A program made the translations under genes and the position numbers. DNA of 64,000 nt from Fasciola hepatica. Its lineage: Eukaryota > Platyhelminthes > Trematoda > Plagiorchiida > Fasciolidae. The stretch covers positions 930,001-994,000 of the forward strand of contig CANUEZ040000140.1 in NCBI GenBank assembly GCA_948099385.1, written 5' to 3'. Positions 21,158 to 32,000 of this stretch are shown one piece after another. Within the stretch, counting starts at the first letter, position 1. Each line of letters begins with the position of its first letter. The notes below the pieces were generated by a model. The model was not told the origin of the DNA. It saw nothing but the letters and a program-made list of their open reading frames with translations, and made no database searches.

Positions 21158-22110
21158 TCACGAAATCGGCGAAGCGGACGGGATTTCGTAGTTGGCGACC
21201 GCGACGGCTACTTCGCGTTGCGGGTACGGTTGGAGAATCTGATGGACTAGCTGCCGAGTCCTCACTAGGCGTAATTGGGGTGGTTCGAGTGGTAACTCGC
21301 TCGATGCAGGTGACTGAGCGGCTTGAGTAGGTTTAAATTGGCCGAGCGGCTCGTACTCCATGACGGCAGGCTTGAGACGAGCGATAGATACGGTGTCGTG
21401 TCGTCCGTTGATATCTATGACAAATGTTTTTGCCTTACGTTTTATCACCCGAAACGGGCCGGTGTATGGCGCTTGTAGTAGTGATCGAACGCCATCGACG
21501 CGAAGGAATACGTGAGTAGCGGTTCCTAACGCAGTTGGGACATAACTTGTAGACTGTTGTTCACGCGGCGGACTAGCCTTGAGCACTCGCACGTGTTGCC
21601 TAAGGCGCTGAGCATAGTCACCGTAGTCGAAAGTCACGGTTGGTGAAGGGGCCACTAACTTCTCAGGCAGACGAAGTGTACAGCCATATACTAGTACGGC
21701 CGGTGTTGTGTGTAACTCCTCCTTAACGGTACTACGCAGGCTTAAGAGTGCTAATGGTACTGTTTCACTCCAAAGAGGGTTACCGTTTGTTCGAAGGGCG
21801 GCTTTTAATTGCCAGTGGAAACGCTCAACCGCACCTTGGCCTGAGGGTGGCAAGCTGTCGTCTCAACGTGTTGGCAACCGAGCGTAGCGAGTAGGCTGCC
21901 GGAAGCGCCGTCAAAGTGTGGACCACGATCGGTGGTCACTATTGCCGGGCAACCGAAATGACTAACCCAACCGATCAGAAAAGCTTTGCGGCCTCTTCCG
22001 ACGTCGGACGAGGGATAGGGATGGCCTGCGGCCAGCGGGTAAAACGATCCAAGCATGTGAGTATGTAAACGTACCCAAGCGAATGTGAAAGTGGTCCTAC
22101 GAGGTCGACG
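21158..22110 (-). pseudogene. Gypsy-A copy 1 integrase, frameshifted
   Basis: Reading down from 22110: a VHVDLVGPLSHSLGYVYIL block (first Asp), a frameshift before LIGWVSHFGCPAIVTTDRG (second Asp), FDGASGSLLATLGCQHVETT, ACHPQAK then a 1-nt loss, and GAVERFHWQLKAAL (Glu). The C-terminal region has GTATHVFLRVDGVRSLLQ, GPFRVIKRKAKTFVIDI and SIARLKPAVMEY. The lesion after ACHPQAK is identical in copy 2 but absent from the old copy near 57570. Confidence 0.9.
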
Positions 22111-22211
22111 TGCACATGATGAAAACGTGTTTCAGGTTCTGGGAACCTGGCTAATGCCGCCTTAGTGTGCCTATGGGTCTTAACACGTTGACACTGCAGA
22201 CAAGCACGAGC

Positions 22212-22690
22212 TCATTGACGGACACCTCGTCTGACATTGTGCCAAACAAAACGATCAGTTATCAGTTTTACCGAGGCAGTCACACCTGGATGAGCCAGGT
22301 TATGGAGTGTCAGGAACGTAGGATAACGGTGGGCAGCAGGTACTACTAGCCTAGGGCGACCTTGTGACACATCGCACATGATGGTATTCTGGGAAGCTGG
22401 GATAGGCGCTGTGGTTAAACTCAAAGAACCGTTTTGTCTAAGTTGTTCGATGTCAGGGTCCATAGTTTGAGCCTGTGCCATTGCGTCCAAGTTGATGTTA
22501 GGCGTTTGTGATAGACTTAGTTGATGTACGCGCGATAAGGCGTCTGCGACGGGATTAAGCACCCCAGAGACGTGTCGTGTGTCCACAGTAAACTGTGAGA
22601 CAAAGTCTAAGTGGCGAATCTCGCGTGGTGAGTATCGATCGGAAGCTGACTTTAGTGCGTAAACCAAAGGCTTGTGGTCTGTAAACACCG
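22212..22690 (-). pseudogene. Gypsy-A copy 1 RNase H end and integrase zinc region
   Basis: A 158-residue frame: FTDHKPLVYALKSASDRYSP with the third RNase H Asp, REIRHLDFVSQFTVDTRHVS, NPVADALSR, linker sequence, then HRYPTFLTLHNLAHPG (histidine pair of the zinc domain) and RFVWHNVRRGVRQ. A stop at the end separates it from the paired cysteines. Confidence 0.88.
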
Positions 22691-22699
22691 TGAACGAAC

Positions 22700-23660
22700 G
22701 GCCTTCGAGTGCGTGTCGAAAATGACGTATTCCAAGCAGATGGCTAATAACTATCTACCAAACGTGCTGCACCTTGATTTCGCGGGTTGTAGGCGCCTGG
22801 AGGAGAATGCTAAAGGTTGCCAAGAGTCATCTACGAACTGTTGCAGTACTGCCCCAACCGCTGTGTCCGAGGCATCCGTCACTACCGACATAGGAGCCAA
22901 AGGGTCGGGGTGTGTAAGGAGTGCTGTGTTGGCGACAGCATCTTTGACCAAGGCGAATGCGGCTTGTGCCGTGTCGGGAAACACGAACTTCCGCTTACCT
23001 CCGCGCAACAGGTCGGTGAGGGGTTGCATCATTTCCGCACAGTGAGGAATAAGTCGGCGGTAGAAATTCACTAAGCCGGCAAACTGACGCAACTGGCTAA
23101 AAGATTGGGGTTCAGGGTAGTCGCGAATAGCGGAAACTTTATCTGACAGAGGGCGGATATCTGACGATGAAATAGAATGTCCTATGAAGGTGATATCAGT
23201 CCGGCCTAATTCGCATTTCGCGATAGTGATCGTAACGCCGTGCTGGCTAAGGCGTTCGAAAAGTGCTCGTAAGTGTGTAGCGTGCACTTGCTCTGAAGAA
23301 TTCGCCACCAAAATATCATCCAGGTATACGTGGACATTTTCCAAACCACGAGTTGCCTCGTGCATGAACCGCTGAAAGGTCTGAGCTGCATTGCTGAGTC
23401 CAAACGGCATTCGCAGAAACTCGAACAGCCCGAAAGGTGTAGTGACAGCAGTTTTAGGGATATCGGCCTCTGCTACCGGGATCTGGTTGTACGCCCGAAC
23501 CAAATCGATACGGCTGAAGACGGAGCAACCTGATAAAGACGAAGTAAGATCCTGTATATGGGGAATCGGGTATCGGTCAGGGACGGTGACTTTGTTAAGC
23601 GCTCAGTAATCACCACATGGTCGCCAGTCGCCACTAGACTTAGGGACCTTATGAAAGGGG
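22700..23660 (-). pseudogene. Gypsy-A copy 1 reverse transcriptase and RNase H start
   Basis: The frame 22751-23503 runs through [60 protein letters not shown] with intact [34 protein letters not shown] and RNase [18 protein letters not shown]. Upstream to 23650, a second frame holds the early RT blocks; a TGA interrupts GDY-ALNK there. It ends at CSTFGR before a stop. Confidence 0.9.
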
Positions 23661-23665
23661 GAAGC

Positions 23666-24364
23666 TCAAGGGCTACTACAAGGGCGTATTATATCCAGTT
23701 CTAGCATGTGTTCGAATTCAGCCTGTGCAACACGAAGCTTGTCTGGTGCTAACCGACGCGGCCTACTGAACACTGGGGGTCCCTTAGTATCGATATGGTG
23801 GGTGACACTGGTGGTCACTGCTGGGAGAGGCCCAGCCTGCCGAAACATGGCTGGGTAGGCGGCGATGAGTTCGCTATAAGGTTCGTGTGCCGGTGGTTGA
23901 ACGTAAAAGGGCGTGACGTGATTCACTCGCGAATTATGACCCGCAACAGCGAGAGTGGTCTGACGATCCACCACTCTGCGGCGCCGTGCATTAACTAACA
24001 AGTCAAAGTGCTGCAGGAAGTCGATGCCCAGAATTGGGTACGGGACATCGGCGATGATGAATACCCAACGAAAATTACGCTTCAAACCCAAATTTAAGGT
24101 GAGCGACCGCTGGCCAAACGTTGGGATGGCCGTGCCATTGGCAGCGCGTAGTGTTTGGGCCTGCGGTGTGCTATTGTCGTCTTTCGCTCGGGGGAGGACG
24201 CTCACTTCGGCACCGGTATCTACAAGGAATAGGTTATTTGAAATGATGTCCCTTACGTTCAAAAGACGACTATTGGTGTGATACCCGGCTTCGTGGGTCG
24301 CCACCATGGGCCGGGGGGTTAGTTTCCCTGATGAGCACCGGGAAACGTACACCCTGGTTCGCAT
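23666..24364 (-). pseudogene. Gypsy-A copy 1 protease and RT start
   Basis: A 232-residue frame with protease FLVDTGAEVSVLPRAK and a second block ILGIDFLQHFDLLVNARRR, then a HIDTKGPPVFSRPRRLAPDK entry to RT and FEHMLELDIIRPCSSP. It overlaps Gag by 46 nt in another frame. It is almost identical to 11815-12513. Confidence 0.9.
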
Positions 24365-25164
24365 CGTTTGGCTCCCTCACCGAAGCGACTGTGGTATTTA
24401 GAATACCCTTCTTTTGAAGAACCGACGAAACGTCGTCGCAATGACGGACTATGGAGCCTAGGTGAGCGTGCGCGGTGCCGCTCCTGTGACCCACTTCTAA
24501 CTGCTAGGCGTTGCAGGCTCGCGTCAATTCTAGACAAAACTGACGCGAGGTCGTTAGATGTTGGCAAGGCAGGCACCGTTGTGACGGAGGACCTAATTAC
24601 TACAGCTACAGCGGGGTTGTATCGTGAAATATTACCATCAGCTATCGCTGCAGTTTCCTCCAGCGAGCATTTGCGCGTGGCACTCAGTAAAACTGGAATG
24701 TTGTGTGACAAACGCTGCAGCCAAAGTTCCCTTAAGAGCGGGTCCTCGCCTATTGTCGGTCCTCTCAAGCGCAGCATCTCACGCAGCAGTTCGGAGGGCT
24801 TCCTACTTCCAAGCTCAACGTTTTGAAGTTGTTGCATACGTTGGTCTTGCGTTGGGGTCGTGCGGGCAATGACAGCCTCCTTCAAAGCCTCATAGCTTCG
24901 GGAAGAGATTATTACGTCCCTTACTTGCATTGTGACCTCTAGCGGGAGGCGGCCTGCTACCCACCTGAAACGGCTGGCGTCGCTGGTTATACGGCAGTTT
25001 TCGAATTCTAACTCGACCAGCGTGAACCAGAGTTCTGGATCAGCAGGCTTGAATGCCGGTATGTGCAGCGTGGTCGCCCCAACGGTGAGGTCTGAGTAGA
25101 GTTTCCGTTCAGCAGACAGAGCGATTACTTTATCGAATACAGACGGGAAAAGAACAAAAATCAC
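24319..25164 (-). CDS. Gypsy-A copy 1 Gag
   Basis: A 281-residue frame with the CsRn1-clade Gag layout: HIPAFKPADPELWFTLVELE at about residues 31-50, FRWVAGRLPLEVTMQVRDVI, YEALKEAVIARTTPTQDQRM, ELGSRKPSELLREMLRLRGP, LLRELWLQRLSHNIPVLLSA and a basic, Ser/Arg-rich tail (SPSLRRRFVGS). No zinc knuckle is visible. The first ATG in this frame, in a hydrophobic start, may not be the native one; FDKVIALSAERK is the first segment shared with copy 2. Confidence 0.8.
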   Translation of the reverse strand: MIFVLFPSVFDKVIALSAERKLYSDLTVGATTLHIPAFKPADPELWFTLVELEFENCRITSDASRFRWVAGRLPLEVTMQVRDVIISSRSYEALKEAVIARTTPTQDQRMQQLQNVELGSRKPSELLREMLRLRGPTIGEDPLLRELWLQRLSHNIPVLLSATRKCSLEETAAIADGNISRYNPAVAVVIRSSVTTVPALPTSNDLASVLSRIDASLQRLAVRSGSQERHRARSPRLHSPSLRRRFVGSSKEGYSKYHSRFGEGAKRCEPGCTFPGAHQGN

Positions 25165-25315
25165 GACAAACTAGACACCAAAAATACGTATGGACAAAAA
25201 AAATTATTTGGTAAACCGACCAAAAAAATCAACAGATAGGGAAACAATAAAACACAAAAACGTACGCAGACGGGACCTTGAACGGTAGGAAACAAGGAAA
25301 CTCACGTGACCTGAG

Positions 25316-25334
25316 GATCACGTCGGGCTCACCA
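25316..25334 (-). promoter_or_regulatory. tRNA-Trp-type primer-binding site, Gypsy-A copy 1
   Basis: Two bases inside the 5' LTR the minus strand reads TGGTGAGCCCGACGTGATC. This is complementary, with about one mismatch, to the 3' end of eukaryotic tRNA-Trp (ending in CACGTCGGGGTCA-CCA). CsRn1-type Gypsy elements are known to use tRNA-Trp. Confidence 0.8.
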
Positions 25335-25336
25335 AT

Positions 25337-25644
25337 TGTAAGGCTGATTAGACCTTACTTCGCGGTTTCCTTAGTTAACGCGTGCTTCGGTCCTTCGTAC
25401 TGCGTGGACCACCTGCACGTTACTCTAATGTGCGGCACTGCACAAATATGTTAACCAGAACAGTATTCTCCACGACCCGTGAGAACGAGAAGGCGATTGG
25501 GAGAGATAGTGGTTAGCGTGTATTTGGGAGCGTGCGTGAGAGCGTGCGCAACAGCAACGGACAAATGGCCACCGCGCTTGGCAGTCAGCGTTCAGTTCAA
25601 CAATAAACGTGGTAAAAGTATAAACGAAGATGGCAACCGCTACA
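25337..25644 (-). repeat. 5' LTR of Gypsy-A copy 1 (subtype A2)
   Basis: 308 bp, TGTAA to CTACA on the plus strand, matching 20252-20559 with few differences, and followed by target duplication AGTT. Confidence 0.93.
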
Positions 25645-25648
25645 AGTT

Positions 25649-27195
25649 CATCCATGTGAAGTCTGCTACGTTGAAAACCTTTCTTGTTGATGCATGGACC
25701 AATTAGCACCAGCACCTGGTAACTTCAAAGAAAGCTGAGTCTCCCTAAGGCCAACGCGTAGATACCAAATAGTAAGTTGTTTGCGACCTACCTAGGTCTC
25801 CATGTGCCTATGTTGTTTTCCAGCCCAAATGATGTGTGAGCACGAGCTTCCTACGCGGTAGCCTCAGGCTTCACCCTCCAAACATACTTGCAGAAGGTGA
25901 AAAACATCTATACCTCATACATCAAGAATATAAACCACCTCGCCGTTGACTCTAGCCACTGATGACCGGAGAGAAACCAGTCGATCATCAACAACCAGTA
26001 CATAAAGGAAAGCAGGCGCTCCGATAGCCACAGTATCCAACACAGTCCCGTTAAGACCCTATGTGACTTCATATCTAAACCTTGCAGTCGCCCATACTGA
26101 CACTGCGTCCAATCCACTACGTGTGCAGGTACATGACCTGCCATTACCTTAATAACATTTCTCTGAAATCAGAAACCTCGACAAAAGGTGCAAACCGAAA
26201 AAAACCTATAACATGATGCCCGCTATCACATGCTCTTAGTCAACAGTCAAATTATGACGAAATTGTCACCATGATCTGGGGAAAACTCTTCTAGTTCTCC
26301 ATCGCCCTAACATCACATCAAAAATCTGTTCACCCAACTCCCGTTGAAACAAATTCCGTCACGCATAAAGCGCTCCGCCACACTGTGACTTTATCAGCAT
26401 GCAGCCGTTTATATACCACCAAAACAACGGCTTATCCCCGTCAACGCAATCACCCCTAACTTCTGCTATCAACACTAGACCTCTAAGTCCTGTCCACGGC
26501 ATAAAGCATGTGTCACCGACTGCTAAAATGAAGCCTCGCCCTTGCCGTAATAATACAACTAGCTCATCACATACTGCCTTCATTTGCTATCATGAACAAC
26601 AGCTGTAACTACTTCCAGATTGCCGATCTTCCCACTTATTTTGGGCCTTGATTGCTCCCCTAAAATTGTAAACGTTGGATTTCTATCTACACGTTGATCA
26701 TAACCCTAGCTGGAACATCCTCCAGACTGCCACCCCTGCCAACACGAAAAGGGTCATGACCCTAATTTTGACGGCCTCTTAACCATTGTAAGAAATGGGC
26801 AAATTTAGGACCAATATAGAACGTGAGACCCTAATCTTGTCCTCTTTTTCGGGAACCAGTCAACATGAAGGGGGGGGGGGGTGCACAACGCTCTTTCAGG
26901 TGACAGAAGATATTTTCTACCCCGTTACAGGGAATCAACAACGAGCGTTCAACACCAGTCACAGGATAGGAGATTAGCCTGGAAGCAAGGCTTTAGTCAA
27001 CTTATCTATTGAGCTTAAAGCTGGGAAATAAAGTGCAATAACAATTAGAACTTGCGGGAGATAAACAATAATACGAACAGTAGAAAACCGATTCACAGCA
27101 TTATTCAGGGATGTATGGAATTATTCCTAAAGGCAATGGGAGATGAAGAGTGGAAAACAGTACGCATCTGTTCACGTATGCATAAAATTAAAAAT
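25649..27195 (+). other. Region without recognised gene; ATT-retroposon-like motif near 26.7 kb
   Basis: Only short frames are present. 26708-26735 contains CTGGAACATCCTCCAGACTG, matching the motif at the start of the retroposons at 9.6 and 39.6 kb. A run of 12 G follows at 26870-26881. No protein homology recognised. Confidence 0.35.
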
Positions 27196-27509
27196 TTACC
27201 CTTCGCGATTCCGCAGGCAGTGGGGACGAACTCTCTGTTGCTGCTGGAGGCTTTCTACGGATTTCTGTTCTTCCAAATAAGCTTCTTCGGGAGCATTGTC
27301 TTTGGAAGTACTCTGGTTAGGTGATGACATCGGTGGAGTTGGTGTCTCGGTGTCCTGTTCAAGGGTTGTCGTGTCCTCATCGCAAGCGGCGAGAGCTAAC
27401 TGGCGTAATGAGACTGAATCTTCGCAATCATTTGTAAGACATATTCTGGAGTAATTCGGATTGCATTCGAGCAGTTCCACCTCCTCTACTAAAGGAGGTC
27501 AGTATTCAG
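27196..27509 (-). pseudogene. Possible C-terminal tail of a Gypsy pol (uncertain)
   Basis: The minus frame reads VELLECNPNYSRICLTND, EDSVSLRQLALA, then an acidic Ser/Thr-rich linker and a basic end RVRPHCLRNREG. Sequences of the form VELLxxNPxYAxVRxPxG...TVSLRDLAP occur at the C-terminus of some flatworm Gypsy integrases, as I recall them. It could instead be a host exon: a TCCTTTAG acceptor-like site precedes it near 27510. Confidence 0.35.
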
Positions 27510-28529
27510 AAGTCAGCTACAGAGAGACTTTCCGGTAGAAGCTCGGCGGTTGTAAACGAATAAGCGTTCGCGCTGTGTTGCATTGGCTCCTGTGCAAATA
27601 AGAGAACGTATAGAGTGTGACGCATCTAAAAGAACAATTTTCCAGTGTCGAGTCTCGGGACCTCGTGACTTGAGAGCGATAGTAATGGTCTGTCAAGTCG
27701 TGCAGTTTAGACGTCCAATCTGCCCGTTAGGTTTTGGATTGGAAGCTGTAGTGTGGCCGATGGGAATTCCTTTCCCTCGAAGGGAATTACGGAGTTCGGC
27801 AAACAGGAATGAAGATCAGCTGTCAGAATGGAGGCACGCGGGCATGCCGAAAACCGCAAACAAATCGGTGATATACCGAATAACAGTGGGCGTAGATATG
27901 TCTTGACAAGAATAAGCGAAAGGGAATCAGGAAAACTCGTCAATGATTGTAGGAAGGAACTTGTTATGCGTGGATGATGGTATCCACTGTTGCACTGTAG
28001 TATCCATTACTGCTGAGCCTGTGAAACCGATATTCCTTCCACGTATGGTGTCTAAGGCAGTTGTAGGGAGGTTTATGACTTACCAACCATGAGGTCGTGG
28101 ATCACAGTTTGCTTGAAAGAGAACGTACCGTGAGTCCCGGAATTATTTGTCAGTTGTCAGGTTGTTACACAATATTCGGGGCATCGCACTATGTACAAAC
28201 TTCTCCATTGATGAACTTGAAGATGGATTCTTATGGAAATGATTGGTAAACATGCATGCTAATTGTGATTACCAGCGATAGATATATTTGCGTCTACTCC
28301 GCGCAGCTTTTGCAGTGTCGAAATGGGTAACAGGTGAGAAACATCGTTGTTATCGTTTGACAAAAGCCGTAGTATGATAGCAAGCAACTTGCAGTATCTT
28401 GTGCAACCCCTGCAATCATTGCTGTCATATCAATGCTCGGAAGCCTGATCTCTTTCAGTATTGTCCTGTCAGTGCGACAGGATGCGTTGACTGCGAGTGC
28501 CTGAGAGGTGGAGGCTGCCAGGGTCAAAT
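27510..28529 (-). other. Region without recognised gene left of the BEL element
   Basis: An open minus frame (28294-28529 and into the LTR) contains SQALAVNASCRTDRTI and IKEIRLPSIDMTAMIAG-like sequence, unrecognised. If the candidate gene at 35.0-35.7 kb continues past the BEL insertion, its next exons would be sought here. Nothing firm is visible. Confidence 0.25.
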
Positions 28530-28534
28530 ATGAC

Positions 28535-28960
28535 TGTAAAGTCCAGCCACCGGAACGTTCGAGCGACGCGTAGCAACCAATTTCGACACAATTCAAAACA
28601 AAGTCGATTCCAAATAGCTACGGTACTATATACAACAAATTAATTAATTTTACAATAATCAAACCTCAATAGTGTTCCTTCTGGGCTCTTTCGCTCCAAA
28701 TTGGAAAACAAATCAACAACTGCAGCTGGGTTACAGCCAAAGGTTAGATACAGAAGATAAGATTACCAAATACAGTCACAACGAAGTTCAAACTGAGCGA
28801 CTCTCGCTCGAGGCAACGGTAGGAGTCCGGTTTGTAACAAAGGCTTAGAGAAATAAAACAAACAATCGGAATTCCAGCAAATATAGTTCATACGAATGAT
28901 TAATGTCGTTTGTAACATGGATGCTAATGCATGGAATGGGGTTTCCTGAACTCCCTTACA
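28535..28960 (-). repeat. 3' LTR of BEL element
   Basis: 426 bp, TGTAAAG to CTTACA on the plus strand. It matches 34569-34994 except for one C/T difference near 28956. Confidence 0.96.
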
Positions 28961-29051
28961 CCGGCCCCCAAAATCCGACCCGGATTTTTTCCCGTGCACC
29001 GCTAGGTGTGGTCGGCCTCATGCATCGGCTCGCCCTACGGTTCCCCAATAC

Positions 29052-32000
29052 CTAAAACTGGTCACCGTCAATAGCAGCTCCCAGTCGGACAAGTGGATCA
29101 ACTCTCAGTGGTCCCTCCCGGTTCGGCAGATCCAAAGACCCGCCTCCCACTTGAGGAAAGTTGGCCTCTGAACTTACACCACCAGTGTCCGGTTCGCCCT
29201 CAATAAGACAAATCTTTCTAATGTCACGGAGCACTAATCCTTCATTAGTTCGCACTGTTGCCGTTCGTACCAAGCCATCGTCCGAAACTGAAATGTTTTC
29301 GATTACTCCTATCGGCCACCGGCCACGCGGCAAAACCTCCGAAACTAGCAGCACTGCATCACCCGATCTAAAATTGCGTTCTCGAGTTATCCACTTCTGC
29401 CGCTGTTGTAATAGTGGAAGATATTCCCTGATCCATCTCTTCCAAAACACAGACGCTAGGTAGTTTGCCTGCCTCCACTGACGAACCATTCTATCGCGCA
29501 ACGAATCCGTCGGAATATCTCGTGGGTTCGCCCTCAGGATAAGCAGGTCATTGGGCGTGAGTACTGGCAGATCACGACAGTCCGAGGTCAAAGGCACTAG
29601 CGGTCGTCCGTTTACTATCCGCTCACTTTCCGTGAGGAATGTCAACAGTATTTCGTCAGTCATCGGCTGCTCGTCACAAACTGAAAGAAGTACTCTTCTA
29701 ACCGAGCGCACCATGATCTCCCATATGCCACCACGGTGACTAGCATGTGGAGGATTGAAGTGCCACTGCACGCCCCGTTGCAACAATCTATCGGCAATCT
29801 TATCACTAGACCAGTTTTCCATTAGGTTCTTCAATTCCCTTTGAGCCCCAACAAAGTTTGTACCGTTATCACTAAAAATCTCGGACGGTGCTCCTCTCCT
29901 CGACATGAAACGCAGTAATGTCATGATGAATGAATCCGTGCTTAGAGAATAAGAAACTTCAATATGTACCGCACGCATCTGGAGACAGGTGAAGATGCAT
30001 CCATATCGTTTCTCCATGCTGCGCCCATGTTTAACCGCAAGTGGGCCGAAGTAATCTATTCCGACGTACTTGAACGGAAACCAACCTTGTTGGACTCTAA
30101 TGGCTGGTAGAGGAGCCATCATCTGTTTGCCCACAACCGCCAAATGCTTCCGGCATTTCCAACATCCTCCAAGTACTCGCTTGACGGCAGCTCCCCCCTG
30201 TACAATCCAAAATTTTTTGCGAACTTCCGCGAGTAACTGAGAAGGTCCTGCGTGTCCTTCCATCGCGTGGTACCATCGGATTATCGAGTCTGTAATCGGG
30301 TGAGTCTTGGGTAGTATCACCGGATGTTTCACACCCCGAAGCTGACTGGAGTAGTTCAGTCGTCCTCCAACACAAATAATTCCATTTAATAAAATTGGAT
30401 CGAGTTTTAATAGAGTCCTGTTCATCGGAGATTTGTTAGTGCATAGGTTATTGCTCCTGTCTCGTAGCCATTTTAACTCTTCGCCATAGACCTTAGCTTG
30501 TACAATCATAATAACACTTTCCTCCGCTTTAGCAATGTCGTGTAACTTCAACGGCCCAGTTGTCAATCCTAGATCCGTGCGCCCGCCTCTCATGACTGCA
30601 ACGTACATTTTAAAACGGGTTAACCACGCTACCGACTTCAGCAAGTGAAACCAACTGGAGTGCCTAGCTAGAAGTGCGTCCGACCATGTATCCCGCAACA
30701 CTGTGAGAACTGTACTCGAAAGCTGCTTCAACTCAACGTTTGGTGGTGCTGCATCAACCGTAGGCCAGGTCGGCCATGAGGTTTCATCGCCCATCAGGAA
30801 TTTAGGACCTTCGAACCAGCAGCTGATATCACTCGGTGATGTTGTGCCTCTTGATGCCAAGTCTGCGGGGTTAGCCTCCGATCTGACATGCCGCCACTGC
30901 CAGGGTTCCGACCACTGATGGATTTCAGCCAAACGGTTAGCAACGTACGTACTAAATCTCGTTTTAGTGTTGTTTATGTAATGCAAAACTATAGCAGAGT
31001 CCGTCCAGTAGTAGGCCTTACCAAACTTGATTCCAGTTTCTTCCATGAGCATCCGAGAAACTCTAACGGCCAGTCTTGCTGCGGCTAACTCCAAGCGCGG
31101 GATCGTTATGGTCTTCAGAGGAGCTACCCTTGACTTAGAGAACAATAGGGCACAGTAGGGGGCTATGTCCCTTGAAACCATTCTGGAATACGCCACCACC
31201 CCATAGCCAACTTCAGAAGCGTCACAAAATACATGAAGCTGCACACCTTCGTTCAGCGAGTTACCTCTAATAATGGGACACTGAATTTTGAATGCGCAAA
31301 GTTGTTCCATACTTCTTAACCACTCATTCCAGCATCGTAGGGGTCCTTCTCCAATTGGATCGTCCCAACCAAGCTTCAAGCGACACAGTGATTGCAATAA
31401 CACCTTGCCTGGCAGAATGAAAGGTGAAACCAACCCTAGCGGGTCGAACACGGATGATACTATAGACAACAAGCCACGCCTTGTTTGAGGTTTTTCGCGT
31501 ATTGAGAATGAAAACTGGAACGTGTCTTCTATTGCGTTCCATTCTAACCCCAACGTCCTCTCCGGCACAGGCGCGCAATCATCTATTTCCAAAGTGGGAT
31601 GGGCGAGCTCAGATTTTGGTAAAATATCCAGCACCTCCTTACGATTACACACCCACTTATGAAGCTGGAATCCGCCTCGTGATAGTAACTCACTCATCTG
31701 GATAGCGAAAACTCTCGCATTCTCCGGTGTGGGCAAAGAAACAAGACAGTCGTCTACATAGAAGTTGTTATACACTGCCGTGGAGACGTAATCCTCATAC
31801 TGTCCTCCCCAATCGTTTGCCGTGCGACGTAACGCGAAATTTGCACAAAATGGGGAGGAAGTGGCACCAAAAGGGTGGGCATTCATTTGATATTCAACAG
31901 GATTACCACCTAGTCGACCATTTTCCCACCACAGGAACCTCAGTGCTCCTTTGTCTCTCGTTGGCACTCGAACCTGCATGAACATTTCTTCAATATCCGC

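Larger units (their letters stand above)
20252..25644 (-). mobile_element. Gypsy-A element copy 1 (CsRn1-like), nearly complete
   Basis: A 5393-bp Ty3/Gypsy element on the minus strand with 308-bp LTRs at both ends, flanked by AGTT at 20248-20251 and 25645-25648 (a perfect 4-bp target duplication). Inside, in transcription order, are a tRNA-Trp-like primer site, Gag, protease, RT with intact YLDD, RNase H, integrase, a possible third ORF and a polypurine tract. A stop in RT and at least three frameshifts make it non-autonomous, though it is structurally complete. Confidence 0.95.

Noticed and set aside
26870..26881. 12-G run as a G-quadruplex or switch-like element
   Set aside because: A single homopolymer run without spaced G tracts; more likely a slippage tract or sequencing problem. 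The same applies to the 13-C run at 54121.
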